Assembly (NCBI GenBank): GCA_031761405.1
Contig: JASEVX010000001.1
Span: forward strand, 113,633,516 to 113,697,515
Origin: Serripes groenlandicus
Taxonomy: Eukaryota; Mollusca; Bivalvia; Cardiida; Cardiidae
DNA: 64,000 bases
Direction of reading: 5' to 3'
How positions within the stretch are numbered: position 1 is the first letter of the stretch; every line of letters begins with the position of its first letter. The translations under genes and the position numbers were made by a program. Shown piece by piece: positions 1-10,985 of the stretch. The notes under the pieces are model-generated. The model was given only the letters and a program-made list of their open reading frames with translations. It was not told where the DNA came from and did no database searches.

Positions 1-421
1 TTGCTGTTTAACGAAATATGCAAATGAAACAAAAAATGTATTGATAAAACGTATTGAACGATAAAAGAGAATGTGGAAGGAAGTGAAAATAATTATAGAT
101 TGAAAATACATGTTTCAAATTCTATCTGGATACCAGGTAGTATGTTCGAGCTAGGTTTGGCCTTTGATATTAAATCTGCTAACAATGTCCTAACAACTAG
201 TCCGTTAAATCGGAATAAATCCCGGAAGCACACGAGTCATGGTGCATCTTAAACATGACAAAAACCCTCATGACTTTCTTAGAGATATCCACATTTACTT
301 TTTATTAAACAAGTGAATTAAGTGAAGCAATTTGAGTACTTCATTTATTGTTTGCTTTTGGATTTTTATTTATTGTTTGCTTTTGGATTTTTATTTATTT
401 CGTTACTTTTTTGTAATACTA
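1..421. other. AT-rich non-coding DNA with a 25 bp duplication
   Basis: No gene is visible. The only structure is a two-copy tandem repeat of 25 bp at about 343-392, with core TGTTTGCTTTTGG. The rest is AT-rich unique sequence. Confidence 0.6.
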
Positions 422-425
422 TTAA

Positions 426-629
426 CCATTTCAGCACAGAATTCCGTAAAGTAGATTCTTCCATGTTCAAAATAGTGCGACAATATTTTTCTTGATAAGA
501 GTTTTGGAATATTTTGATAATTAAAAGACAAACAATGCTGATTTCAGGAGAGAAAGCTCGTTATAAGCTGACTCACCTGTATTTGTATTGTTTGCAAAAA
601 CCTCAATATTGCTGCTGTCGCTGTACAAA
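426..629 (-). mobile_element. MITE-B, degraded copy
   Basis: This copy aligns along its whole length with the reverse complement of the better copy at 1039-1243, including the GAGCTGACTCACCTG part of the central palindrome. TTAA lies on both sides (422-425 and 630-633). The terminal CCCTTTCAGCGCC is eroded to CCATTTCAGCACA. Confidence 0.7.
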
Positions 630-633
630 TTAA

Positions 634-1034
634 ATAAGTTTTTTGTCCTGTACTATAAGTATGCGCTTTCATTAAATTTTAAAATAACAATTTCCATTGA
701 ATCAGCATTCATAAAAACGTGTTTTTTTATGTGTCTTGACAAATTTACTTTTCAAACAAAGCTAATATAGTTGCCATGATTATTTGTTTCCCCCTATGTT
801 CATATCATTATCATATTAATCAGAAAATTGTAAAATAACGTGGTTCTTTTACAAACGATTTCTATCGTCTCAGACGCACACTTACCATACTGGCTGTTTC
901 ATATATGTCTACACATTTGAAAGAAGTCTGTAAGATCCTTTAATTGCAATTCACTGGAGTGTTTTTTGTGAGGATGGTTTTAATCAAAATATTAATGTTG
1001 CATTTTTTCAACAATCAAATTGGTTGGGGAACAA
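634..1034. other. AT-rich stretch, nothing recognised
   Basis: Only short chance reading frames in AT-rich sequence. No splice-framed exon, repeat or RNA gene is seen. Confidence 0.5.
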
Positions 1035-1038
1035 TTAA

Positions 1039-1243
1039 CTCTTTCAGCGCCAAAGGTAATATTGAGCTTTTTGAAAACAATGCAGATTCAGGTGAGTCAG
1101 CTCGTAACGAGCTGTTTCACCTGCAATCTGCATTGTTTGGCTGTGAGTTATAAAAATATTCCAAAAATCCTATAACATGAAAATTGAATCGTCCGAGTTT
1201 GAACATAGAAGAGTCTACTTTAAACAATTCGGCGCTGAAAGGG
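1039..1243 (+). mobile_element. MITE-B, best copy, TTAA-flanked
   Basis: A 205 bp element with terminal inverted repeats CTCTTTCAGCGCC and GGCGCTGAAAGGG, flanked directly by TTAA at 1035-1038 and 1244-1247. A central hairpin (GGTGAGTCAGCTCG / CGAGCTGTTTCACC) fills the first half. CCYTTT-type ends with a TTAA target are known for the piggyBac superfamily, so a non-autonomous piggyBac-like element is inferred. It has no coding capacity. Related copies lie at 426-629 and 33619-33783. Confidence 0.8.
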
Positions 1244-1247
1244 TTAA

Positions 1248-3109
1248 ACGGATTACACAATACCAGTTAACGTTTAGCACCGTAACCGCATATTGCTTCA
1301 CCCACGGTATCAACCAATGAAGCGAAAGTATCACAACCGACCACGTCCACTGATAAGAGTAATGGTTGGACTGACGTTGGTTACAATATACCGGACGATT
1401 GTCCATGCCAACCGCAAAGGGCATTTTGTTGGAATAACAAGGGTGTACCGCAAGGGTACCATTCAAGTCCCACCGCTTGCGTTGGAAACAAATTCCACCA
1501 TTTATAACATAATCCTAAACTTTATGGGAGTTTAATTGCATTTAGGGTTTTGCAAGAGATTATCTGTTTTCTAAGAAACCGTTCGGACCAGTTTGTGGCC
1601 TATTGTGTGACAATTCCCGTGTCAAAGGGGGTTAAATATGACACGTGACTTGGTTACCTGTGAGAGAAATAGTCTAGTGGTTTCACGCGAGTTTTGTCGT
1701 AACGTGCACACTTTCCCCTTCTGACATCGTTTTGTCAAGCGGCTACTCAGGTGACTTTAAGCCCCTGTGTTCAAGTGGCTTGGAATAAATCTCGAACGAA
1801 AACTTGTGTTAAGTTGACCATGGAATATTAAGACTTTACTATCTGAAATAAAGATACACTGCTGTCTAGATTTTTCACACCAAATTATGACAATATTAAT
1901 GGATTTAATCGCTTAATCATTGGTTGTCTGTTCTTGTTTTCATGCAAGAAAACACCAAAATGCAATTGAAGATAACAATTACCCACACCCACAACAAACA
2001 AAGGCAAAAACAGGTTTTTTTAAATAAAAAGGGTGTAGTAAATGCCTGAAACGCCATTGATTCTGTTCGCACTAACCTCACGCATCTTACCAATGAAAAC
2101 GTCGTCAAACGGCCGTGTGCCCAGTATTTTATTATATAATCAAATGAATCCATTCAAAAGCAAAATTTTGTATAAAAATGGGTTTTTGATTTTAATACGA
2201 TAAGCAAATAAAGTATAATGTCTTTAATAAAGTATAATGTCTTTAAAATTCGTATTTGGTCATTAAACTCGACTTAATTTGCACATTTGATAGTACGCTA
2301 CAACTCGACAATGCCTTAGAGGAAAAAATGTATTTTGATTAATGAAACATAAATTACACTATTTTACGAACTATTCTAAATTCAAGCGTAACGGAAAATC
2401 CAGTGAAATAAAAGCGAAACTGGAAAAGAAATTTAGGTGAATATTATTCTACCACCACAGAAATATTTAGCTATTGAATCAACACGTGCAAAAAATTGTT
2501 AACGAATAATGAGATCGTCTTCATTTACGAGTACGTGACGTCATAGGTTTAACCAATTACCGAATATGATATTTCAAAGTCGTCTGCTTTGTAAGGGGGA
2601 GAACATAAAGAATAATATTGATACAGACTTAAAAATATCATTGGTTATGGAAAAAAGCAAATTGTAGACAATTTCCCCCTTTAGAAAAAAAGGTCCAAAA
2701 GTCGTTTGCTGCTAAGACACCAATGATTATATGGTTCATGTAAATCGTTAAGATCGAGTAACTATTGACTATTATTGATGCTATAGATTTTACTTCTGAA
2801 CTGAACATTTATGCTATATCATCTGATTCAATAAAATGCGGGGTTTATTATGTATATTATTGATACATTTATTCTCAAGGTATATATCAACGTGCAAGAT
2901 AAAAGAGGGCGGATGAAGAAAGTGTAATGAAATATAAATAATAAATCAATGAAAGCGAATAATACAATCAAATCGAAATTATATTTAGGAAAATCTATTT
3001 TCTTGATTTTTAAAATTTCCGAACACAGTATTATGAGCAGACAAACTATAAAATAGGTTGTACTCATGTATAAAAAAAATGTTTGATTGGTTGAAGCGTT
3101 TATATAGTT
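1248..3109. other. Unique AT-rich DNA, no gene supported
   Basis: Segment 1264-1510 is less AT-rich and carries overlapping reading frames of about 80 codons on both strands, but neither has convincing splice sites or a recognised domain. From 1620 to 1800 there is a CACGTG E-box but no coherent promoter. The rest is AT-rich and featureless. Confidence 0.5.
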
Positions 3110-3113
3110 TTAA

Positions 3114-3335
3114 CCATTTCCCTCATACGACAATTCTGCAGCAGAGGACTTTGAACATAATTTGTCAAAAAATAGAAAATCTCTATAATTCAATGGATAA
3201 CCTTTGACTAAAAGTGGAAAACATTGTGTCAAAAGGAGAAAGTGCACGTTTTGTGCAATTTCTTCTTTTGTTACTATGTTTTCAAATAGCCGTCTGCTGC
3301 AGAGGCGTCAGAAAGCGTCTATATGAGGAAAAGGG
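3114..3335 (+). mobile_element. MITE-A, full length (222 bp)
   Basis: Family description: MITE-A is about 222 bp, with ends CCCTTTCCC and GGGAAAGGG. The subterminal blocks read GCAGCAGACGAC on one side and GACGCTTTCTGACGCC on the other. A long imperfect hairpin (GGCAAAAGGAGAAATTGC and its complement) sits in the middle, and the flanks are TTAA. It has no ORF of its own. This copy has TTAA on the left and ATAA on the right, and belongs to the subtype with GCAC/GTGC at the hairpin tip. CCCTTT ends with TTAA targets suggest piggyBac-type mobilisation (inference). Confidence 0.85.
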
Positions 3336-3489
3336 ATAACAATCTGTTATTCGCTAAGGTGCAATGGCTTTTTCACGTTTCTTTGGCAAATGTGGTGTGA
3401 CAAAATAACAACTGTCAGTTTCATTCCAAAATAGTCAGTCTTTACGAAAATAATGTTTATACAAAATCGTAATCCGTATGCTGTTTTCA

Positions 3490-3630
3490 CCCTTTTCCCA
3501 CTTGTAGACTCATGTTGACGCATATGCCGTAGACGACTTTTGAAAACAATGTGGAAAAAGAAGAAATTGCTCTTAATGTTTTCAACATTATTTGATGAAA
3601 CTTTCATTTATAGATATTTTCCATATGTTC
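3490..3630 (+). mobile_element. MITE-A, partial copy
   Basis: Recognisable from CCCTTTTCCCACTTG through the GTAGACGAC block and the hairpin region. The hairpin is shortened and the right end is lost in AT-rich sequence. Confidence 0.55.
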
Positions 3631-4026
3631 GGAACTGTGTAGCCAGCCATACACAGACGCCTTTTATGTTTTGATGATAATATATAAATATATTTTAACA
3701 ATAAATAATTAAATATAAATAGAGAAAAAAAAGTCCAACATAATTCTGATCAGTTTATTTCATTATCGGTAAATAGGACAATACACTATATTCAAACAAA
3801 CGCATTAAAAACGGTACAAGTCATCATTCCTGAACAGTGAAGGTCCAGGTCATCTTTTATACCTGCTCAGTCTCATCATAATCTACACACGCTGACAGCA
3901 TCGTCTAACACGCTTGTGTAATTGCAATGTGAAAAATGTAGATGTACAGGCCGATCTCGATCTATCATATGCACAAGAGCCCACTCGTACCTTTTTTCAT
4001 ACACTGGCTCAGTTATTGTACATGTA

Positions 4027-4282
4027 GAGCCCGCGAGAAAACCAACATTGTCGATTCTGCGTAAAGTATCGACCCGGATCAGCTTAAGTATGCCACACAG
4101 GCTTACCCGGATAGACACTTTTCGTCTCCTGTGGATTTTCTGTTTCATGAACCATTACTCTATACCTCTATCCCCCTGAGACGGAATGTGTCGGCCCGAA
4201 TCAGTCTGTGCGGACTGCGCAGGATGATCTTGGTCGATACTTTACGCAGAGTCCACATTAATGGTTTTCTCGCGGGATGGCT
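4027..4282 (+). mobile_element. MITE-C, full-length copy
   Basis: MITE-C is about 255 bp with very long inverted ends: GCGAGAAAACCAACATTG, then GCGTAAAGTATCGACCCGG, answered by CGATACTTTACGCAGAG and GGTTTTCTCGCGGG. The middle holds the conserved blocks AGACACTTTTCG and GACGGAATGTGTCGG. It is much richer in GC than its surroundings, so it gives open frames of 85-90 codons on both strands that are not genes. Transposase family unknown. Confidence 0.8.
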
Positions 4283-4652
4283 CGTGTAGAGCCTTACACA
4301 TAGGTTGTCTTTCTCCGCATGTGTTTGTTTCATTAAATTCACCTTTCTGTGTGTTTCTGTTTAAGCGCAACTACGTTTGCGTTGGAAGAAAATGTATAAA
4401 CAAAAATTGAAACAAATGAGACAATCGGTAATTTGTTAATGAGTCAATGATCAAGGCAGTTTTGTCGGAAAGATAGGGGCGTATTAGAGGATCCGGTATA
4501 AATTAAGTGTTTTGAAAAATGACTTCTTGAATGGAAAGCGCTGTGCATTTATTTTCACATTTGTCAACGGGGTCTGTTTGCCTGTTTGTTTAAGTGACGA
4601 GCCATGAGAAATATGCAGAGTAACTTTTGCGTTAACGTAAACTTGTACATAT
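4283..4652. other. Short unique spacer
   Basis: AT-rich, with no feature recognised between MITE-C and the next MITE-A. Confidence 0.5.
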
Positions 4653-4656
4653 TTAA

Positions 4657-4876
4657 CCCTTTCCCTCATACAACTTATGTGCAGCAGACGACTTTGAACA
4701 TATTTGTCAAAGAATGGAAAATCTCTTTAATTGAATGGATAACCAATGACTATAAGTGGAAAACATTGTGGCCAAAGGTGAAATTACTCATTATGAGCAA
4801 TTTCACCTTTGGCCACAATGTTTTGAAAAGTCGTCTGCTGCTATTGCGTTAAAATGCGTCTGCAGGTGGGAAAGGG
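4657..4876 (+). mobile_element. MITE-A, TTAA on both sides
   Basis: A 220 bp copy with TTAA at 4653-4656 and 4877-4880. The hairpin arms read GGCCAAAGGTGAAATTACTC and complement and pair almost perfectly. The body differs from most copies by GTGGCCAAAGGTG. Confidence 0.85.
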
Positions 4877-4880
4877 TTAA

Positions 4881-6076
4881 ATGCATAAAATGAGTGTTGA
4901 ACGCTTTTTCGGCAAAGCTTCATTTTAAGCGATTTCTTTGTTTGAGTATATTCGAACAAAATGTTTAATTGGTTTTGAGATTAAAAATCACGAGTTATAT
5001 TTCATGACGTTTAAGCTTGGCATGTTCCTGATAATGTAAAATGGCTAAGATTTCAAACAAGCAAATTTAGTCAGATATAAAAAAACACGTTAATAATGGA
5101 AGTTACGACTGCAGTTGTAAACGCATTGACCTTCAAGTTACCAAATATGATAAATGTTTGATTATTTACTTGGTTTTTTTTTTTGAGTTGAAAACGTTAT
5201 AGGACAAGTTGAAATTGCTCGTTTTGAGCTTGGAATAATACAATTTCCAGAGTCCATCTTTTGTAAAACTAGCAGTTAAACAAACCATTGTTATCCATAC
5301 AGTCACCATTTGACGACGCATATGCAGCAGACGAATTAATGAAATAAAAATGAAACACCTGCTAAAAACGAGCAATTTCTCTTTTACCAACTTTCCTTTC
5401 TGCACTGTACTAAATGATACTATGATTTCCCAGATGTTCCATCCATCTCCCCAGATATATTTAAAGCAGACGCCATTGTAAATCATTCCATCGAGTAACT
5501 GATTGCAGGGCTATTTTCAACGAAAATTCACTGCTTTAATTTTAATATATGCCGCCTCTAGCGATTTGGGAGGGGGTGGGGGCAGTGACTCGCATGTGCT
5601 TGATAATATATAGATTATAATTGAAAGTTTCATTCCATTCATATTCAAATAAATAACAGGATTTAAACGAAAAATATATAATAAAATTGTGTTGTTATTG
5701 TTATATAATTTAAACCATATTTATGTGAAACTAGAGGGGCTATAATTTATTCATTTTTTGTCAAAAAATACATTTATAATATATAATATCTATAAACTTC
5801 AGGCGGAAAGTTAAGACCCTGGTGAGACTGTGCGAATGCACGGGCTGATCGGAGAAGTCACTGATTGCAAATACATTAAGATCGCAAATCGCTTGACCCG
5901 ATTCATATAAACTTTATATACACGAGAGGTGAACCAGTCTAACGGCGCCTACGGTGTGTGTAGAAACAGAGCATACTGCGAATTCTCGTGGATTCATCTG
6001 ACTCTGTACAGATCACATATATAGCACTGAATGCTTCAAGAATCTGTCTAACACATATATTCCATTTGAATCAGAA
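4881..6076. other. AT-rich spacer with a very diverged MITE-A relic
   Basis: A diverged MITE-A body is suspected around 5180-5500, from GAAATTGCTCGTTTTGAGC and GCAGCAGACGAATTAATG. A 106-codon minus frame runs through it and is treated as chance. The rest is AT-rich and unassigned. Confidence 0.45.
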
Positions 6077-6081
6077 TGCAC

Positions 6082-6417
6082 CAGGGGCGTAGCTCCCTTC
6101 AGGTACTGTAGGCACGTGCTTACACATTTTTTTCTCAAAATACCCCAAAATGCAGCTGCGGCGATAGACATCTGCGTAATGTATCGACCAGGTCAGCCTG
6201 CGCTGACGCTCAGACTGATCCGGCCGACACATTCCGTCTTAGGTGGATAGATGTATAGAGTAGTTATTCCTGAAACAGAACATCCACAGGAGGCGAAAAG
6301 TGTCTATCCGGGTAGGCCTGTGTGACATGCTTCGGCTGATCCGGGTCGATACTTTACACAATGTTGATTTTCTCACGAGACGGCCTACACATTGATTATT
6401 GCAAAGCTACGCCCCTG
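6082..6417 (-). mobile_element. Long MITE-C variant with CAGGGGCGTAGCT ends
   Basis: Ends are CAGGGGCGTAGCT (6082-6094) and its exact complement AGCTACGCCCCTG (6405-6417), with TGCAC directly repeated on both sides (6077-6081 and 6418-6422). Inside lies a MITE-C body in reverse orientation, plus an extra 60 bp arm containing GCTGCATTTTGGGG in complement. A second copy with the same outer layout is at about 27469-27765. The outer ends resemble CAGGGGCG-type ends of hAT-like elements, but a 5 bp duplication does not fit the usual 8 bp, so the superfamily is left open. Confidence 0.75.
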
Positions 6418-6544
6418 TGCACTATTCATGGCCAGTCCCTTTCCTATACTAGTTATAAGAAACGCTAAGGTTGAATCCCCTTGAGCTCGGGTCCAATAGT
6501 AGTCTGGTGTTTGTAACGTCGGACAAGTGTATGAACACATATGA

Positions 6545-6800
6545 GTCGTCCCGCGAAAAAACAAGCATTGTGGACTCTGCGTAAAGTATCTACCCAGATC
6601 AGCCTTCGCAGTCCGCGCATGCTTACCCGGGCAGACACTTTTCGCCTCCTGTAGATTTTCTATTTCAGGAATCATTACTCTATACCTCTTTACCCTTGAG
6701 ACGGAATGTGTCAGCCCGGATTAGCCTGCGCAGACTGCGCACGCTGTTCCGGGGCGATACATAACGCAGAGGCCTCAATGTTGGTTTTCTCGTGGGACGG
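6545..6800 (+). mobile_element. MITE-C, short form
   Basis: Starts at GTCGTCCCGCGAAAAAAC and ends at GTTTTCTCGTGGGACGG, inside an extended inverted repeat that includes CATATGA on both sides. It lies only about 130 bp from the long variant and in the opposite orientation. Confidence 0.75.
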
Positions 6801-7255
6801 ATCATATGAAGGGCTCTCAAAACAAGTTTATCACCAAGGTATCTAAAAATGGAAAGGATATAATATGATCATGGCAGGGATAATCAAATACTGATTATCC
6901 ACGAGATAATCAGATAACTTTAAAACAGAAAGATCCGCTGTAAAATTGAACCAAATTGAACTATTTGCTAACTGCAGACGCATATTTACGCGTTTGCAGC
7001 TAACACCGCTTGAAAATCTTATCGGAAAAGGAGACATTTCTTCTTTTTCAAAGATATTTTATCTCTTTTCTAAAAGATGTTCTTTAACTTAGAGGTCTTA
7101 TCTTTAGTTTACTACCAGATGTCGTCTGAGTTATGTGGACGAAAATCTTTGAATGACTACTCTTTATGGTTAGCGGGACCTTTTATGACTATCCTTTGGT
7201 AACGATTATGTGAACGCCGTACGAATAAACAGGTCCTAGTTTGTAGATGAGTATT
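6801..7255. other. AT-rich spacer
   Basis: No gene, repeat or RNA recognised. Confidence 0.5.
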
Positions 7256-7259
7256 TCGA

Positions 7260-7500
7260 GGGCTTGGCGTGAAACGGTTGTAACTAAAACGCTATTTTGA
7301 AAACCCTGATTTAGGGGCAATTTTGACCCCGTTGTAAACAATGCAAATTTAGGTGCCATTGCTCAGAACGAGCAATGGCACCAACATTTCCATTGTTTAC
7401 CACGAAAAAAAGATTTAATGATTATAAAGACTTTATGGCGAGATGACTAACCTTGGTAAAAAAATACAAATTTTAGATACAACTGTTTCACGCCAAGCCC
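7260..7500 (+). mobile_element. MITE-D, single copy with TCGA flanks
   Basis: A 241 bp element with ends GGGCTTGGCGTGAAAC and GTTTCACGCCAAGCCC and a near-perfect central hairpin (GGTGCCATTGCTC / GAGCAATGGCACC). TCGA occurs on both sides (7256-7259 and 7501-7504). TCGA is palindromic, so target duplication and terminal repeat cannot be told apart from one copy. The layout matches MITE-A and MITE-B but the sequence does not. Confidence 0.7.
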
Positions 7501-7501
7501 T

Positions 7502-7680
7502 CGATTTGTTTGTTTGGTGTTTTACGACGCTTTACTATTTAAGTTACATCACGGTGTTTCTTGGGTAAATTACCAGTACTGCTGCTAACCCAAGAGTCCT
7601 TAGCGCAAAGGATGTGGAAGTCATCACTACATATTCGCTGGTATGACCGGGACTAGGATCGAACCCGAGCGATTTCGTGT
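7502..7680 (-). mobile_element. SINE-1 fragment
   Basis: On the minus strand this is the SINE-1 tail (ACATCACGGTGTTTCTTGGG on the plus strand) reaching back to a damaged B-box (GGATCGAACCCGAGCG). The tRNA-like 5' half is missing. Confidence 0.6.
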
Positions 7681-7750
7681 ACCACAATGTTTTCAAAACA
7701 CTTCGTTTACAAAGGCGTCAAAAAGCGTCTGTAAGTGGGAAATGTTTAAT
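7681..7750 (+). mobile_element. MITE-A, right-end fragment
   Basis: Only the last 70 bp of the family are present: ACAATGTTTTCAAAAC, then GGCGTCAAAAAGCGTCTG and GTGGGAAATG. It abuts the SINE-1 fragment. Confidence 0.6.
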
Positions 7751-7828
7751 ACAGTCCTAAATGAATTGTTTGATTACATACAAACTCGATGTGTGTTGCC
7801 CTACCAGTAAGACGCAATGTTACTCTAA

Positions 7829-8043
7829 CACTTACCGAAAACAGACGCTTTCTGACGCCTCTTCAGCCGTCGACTTTTTGAAACATTGTGACTAAAGAAT
7901 AAATTGCTCATAATGAGCTTTTTCCATTAGTTACAATGGTTTTCAACTATATTCGTTATTGTTACATTAGTGACGATTTTCCAAAATGTTGTCAAGATCC
8001 TTACAATGTCGTCTGCTGCAGCTTTGTGGTATGTGGGAAACAG
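7829..8043 (+). mobile_element. MITE-A
   Basis: A 215 bp copy, CTAA on the left and TTAA on the right. The hairpin is partly degraded (AAATTGCTCATAATGAGC then TTTTTCCATTAG). This is the first of several MITE-A copies stacked up to 9540. Confidence 0.75.
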
Positions 8044-8055
8044 TTAAATGATGCA

Positions 8056-8273
8056 ACACCTGAGACTCTATGAGAGTCCATCTCGGGTGCGGGAGGTCGC
8101 GGGTTCGATCCCCGGCCGGGTCATACCAAATACTTTAAAAATGGTAGTAATGGCTATCCTCCTTGGCTCTCAGGGTTGCGGGGTTAGCATTACGACAGAC
8201 TGGCAGGTGTCGGGATAAATGGACGAAAAGTACTGGTAACTTACCCAGGAAACGCCGTGATTTAACTGTAATA
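8056..8273 (+). mobile_element. SINE-1
   Basis: Carries an intact B-box in GGTTCGATCCCCGGCCGGG (8102-8120) and the SINE-1 body (AAATACTTTAAAAATGG, GGTTGCGGGGTTAGCAT). It ends at AACGCCGTGATTTAACTG. The A-box region is replaced by unrelated sequence (GAGACTCTATGAGAG), so the copy is probably 5' damaged. SINEs of this type are copied by a partner LINE; none is seen here. Confidence 0.75.
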
Positions 8274-8294
8274 TTATTTACATATTGTTTTTAA

Positions 8295-8429
8295 CCCTTT
8301 TCCTCATACGACAATTCTGCAGCAGACGACTTTGAACGTATTTTGTCAAAACATAGAAAATCTCCATAATTGAATGGATAACCTATGACAAAAAGGGGAA
8401 AACATTGTGGCAAAAGGAAAGGGAAAGGG
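8295..8429 (+). mobile_element. MITE-A, internally deleted (135 bp)
   Basis: TTAA at 8291-8294 and 8430-8433. The left half is normal up to ATTGTGGCAAAAGG, where it jumps to the terminal AAAGGGAAAGGG, so the distal hairpin arm and right body are missing. Confidence 0.75.
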
Positions 8430-8509
8430 TTAAATCCTTACTGGACTTTCACACCTAATACCACTGGTACTTTGAACGAATCGTGTCAATATTCTTTGGT
8501 CAACAATTT

Positions 8510-8600
8510 CCCACATAAACACGCTTTCTGACGCCTTTACAGCAGACGATTGTTTTCAAATTCGTTTGCTGCAGATTTGTTGTATGTGGGAAAGATGTAA
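8510..8600 (+). mobile_element. MITE-A fragment without hairpin
   Basis: Retains ACGCTTTCTGACGCC, CAGCAGACGA and GCTGCAGATTTGTTGTATG but lacks the central hairpin. Confidence 0.55.
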
Positions 8601-8875
8601 TTAAAGAAATAAGAAAAACGTTAACGAACAAAAACAGTTACTCCTCGTGCTCTCACCCTCTGAATATTCGATCTAAATCGTCAATGATTTAAACTGGAGG
8701 ATATGTTTTCCGCTGGCGTACTTCAGGGAATTTACAATTATAAGAAAATTGTCCGTATGCATTACGACATGCCAGAACTAAAGCATAGTATAAAGTAGTC
8801 TGGTATAACAGTGTGCGCCTTATACGCTTTCCATATGGAATGATAGGGCTGATAACTATTTGAATCGGAGTTTAA

Positions 8876-9097
8876 CTCTTTCCCTCATACGACAACTCTG
8901 CAGCAGACGACTTGAAACATATTTTGTCAGAAAATAGAAAATCTCTATAATTGAATAGATAACCTATGACTAAAAGTGAAAAACATTGTGGCAAAAGGAG
9001 AAATTGCTCGTTTTGAGCAATTTCTTCTTTTGTCACTATGTTTTTTAAAAGCCGTCTGCTCCAGAGGCGTCAGAAAGCGTCTATATGAGGGAAACGG
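8876..9097 (+). mobile_element. MITE-A, full length (222 bp)
   Basis: TTAA at 8872-8875 and 9098-9101, with ends CTCTTTCCC and GGGAAACGG. The hairpin tip is of the GCTCGTTTTGAGC subtype. It matches the copy at 43749-43970 at nearly every position, which suggests recent spread. Confidence 0.9.
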
Positions 9098-9175
9098 TTA
9101 ACTCTTTCTCACATGCTACACATCAGGGGCCCGTTTTGAAAACATCTAGAACGAAATAGGGAGAAATCTCTTTAA

Positions 9176-9396
9176 CCCTTTCCCCCATACAACAAATCTT
9201 TGGCAGACAACTTCGAAAACATCTAGACACAAATATTGTAAAACTTTATAAATGAGTGTTCAATTATTGATTAAAGTTGGAAACATTGTGGCAAAAGGAA
9301 AACTTTCTAATTATAAGCAATTTCTCCTTTTGTCACATTGTTTTATAAAATCATCTGCTGTTAAGGCGTCATAAATCGTCTTCATGTGGGGATAGT
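9176..9396 (+). mobile_element. MITE-A
   Basis: Begins CCCTTTCCCCCATAC after TTAA (9172-9175) and ends GTGGGGATAG. A further start-of-element fragment (CTCTTTCTCACATGC) fills 9102-9171 between this copy and the previous one. Confidence 0.75.
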
Positions 9397-9404
9397 TTAC
9401 ATGA

Positions 9405-9540
9405 AATGATATTTGTTAACAGAGTTGAAAGCATTGTGGCAAAGGGAAGACATTTCTCATTATATGCAGAATCTCCTTTTATACTTTCGAAAAGTCGTCT
9501 GTTGCAGAGGCGTCAGAAAACGTCTGTATGTGGGAAATGG
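9405..9540 (+). mobile_element. MITE-A, right two-thirds
   Basis: Starts near GTTGAAAGCATTGTGGC and runs through a mispaired hairpin to GTGGGAAATGG, followed by TTAA (9541-9544). Confidence 0.65.
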
Positions 9541-9544
9541 TTAA

Positions 9545-10709
9545 CATGAGTCATACATGTATCATGTTAAACACGTCCTATGCGAACAGTCGAACCAGAT
9601 TTACAATCTTCCTTTATATGAGTCGCGTCTGGCTGCGATAATGTGTATTGTTGCTTCTGTGAACAGTGAAGGAATGGAGAAATTGCTGAAAACTATTTCC
9701 CCTTTTCCCGAATTGTTCAAAACATTCTTTGAACTTTTCTCAATTATACTCTTCATCGTACGTGAACAAAATTCTCGACGTTTTTATCTGATGTGATAAA
9801 TGCTGCTACACAAAACGTAGCTAACACTCACACACAAGCACACGCACAAACACACACACAACAAAAACAAAAATGAGTGTACATAGAGCCCATGACCAAA
9901 TATGACAGACGGGACCATTCATCAAGTTAACGTTCTTCGTGCCCCTATCAAACTTCTTTTTTTCCTTTCTTCAGAATATCGGCAATATCTTCAACTTAAA
10001 CCATCGACTTTAAAACAATACAGTATGTGGGTCCTTTTAACGTTTCCAATCTCCATGGTCGTTCTTAATTTTCGCCGATTAGAAAAACCACCCTTCAAAT
10101 AGACACCTCAATGATTTCAACATATGTTCTAATTTGTATGCGCATGCTAATTTTAATATCGTTTTCTCGTCGAAAGATCGTTCTGAAAATGAGAAACTGC
10201 CTATCCACAGTAGTAAAACAATGTACCCATATTCTTCACTCTCTCTCTCTCCTAACGGTTGATGCGGGTCCTTGCTTTCCCCCGATTTGCTACTGTTATA
10301 GGATGAAAATCACCGTGAGCTATTGCGGTGTTTAATTGACGTAATCTACGAAGCGAGGCATTAATATTCACCGCGTCAAGAATAAAACCGACTTGAATAC
10401 TGATCAGCAGTTCCGTAAATCAGACGGCAGAGCTTTCACAACACACAATGAAGTCGGATAGAATATCGGATACTCCGGCCCGTACCCTAAATTCTATCGT
10501 TTTTTGAGGTTTTGTTCTTGATCGGTATGGTCATTAAATCTGACTAGCGTGTATACTGTCTGTAAACATATCTCTCTAACATTTGCGATTTTGTAATTAC
10601 ATGTACACGTTTTCAAGCATGGTTTATAGACATAATTATATGTGTCTGTCGACAGTTTATATTAAGTCAATAATATCATTGTACATTATAATTTAATTTT
10701 CTACTCTAT
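9545..10709. other. Unique DNA, no gene supported
   Basis: A CA-rich run sits at 9816-9863. Short frames at 9557-9796, 9902-10102 and 10111-10335 lack recognisable motifs or paired splice sites and are not called. Confidence 0.45.
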
Positions 10710-10713
10710 TTAA

Positions 10714-10935
10714 CACTTTCCCTCATACAGACGCTTTCCGACGCCTCTGTAACAGACGACTTTTAAAAACAGTGTGGCAAATGGAGAAATTGCTGATAAT
10801 TAGCAGTTTCCTTATTTGCTACAAAAGTTTTCATCTATGTTCAATAAAAAATACTTTCATTTAAAGCGATTTACAATAAAATGCGGGTATGTTTTCAAAG
10901 TCGTCTTCTACATATGTGTAGTTTATGAGAAAGAG
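10714..10935 (-). mobile_element. MITE-A, full length (222 bp)
   Basis: Reads in the opposite sense to the 3114 copy, beginning with the GACGCTTTCCGACGCC side. TTAA on the left, TTCA on the right. Right end eroded to GAGAAAGAG. Confidence 0.8.
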
Positions 10936-10985
10936 TTCATAACATGAGTAAGATTGCATTTTTATTTAAAGCACTGGGCGTTTAA

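Noticed and set aside
3876..4342. Opposed frames of 60-90 codons rich in DTFRLL / CVGPDQ-type motifs
   Set aside because: These are the GC-rich MITE-C element read on both strands; equivalents occur at every MITE-C copy.
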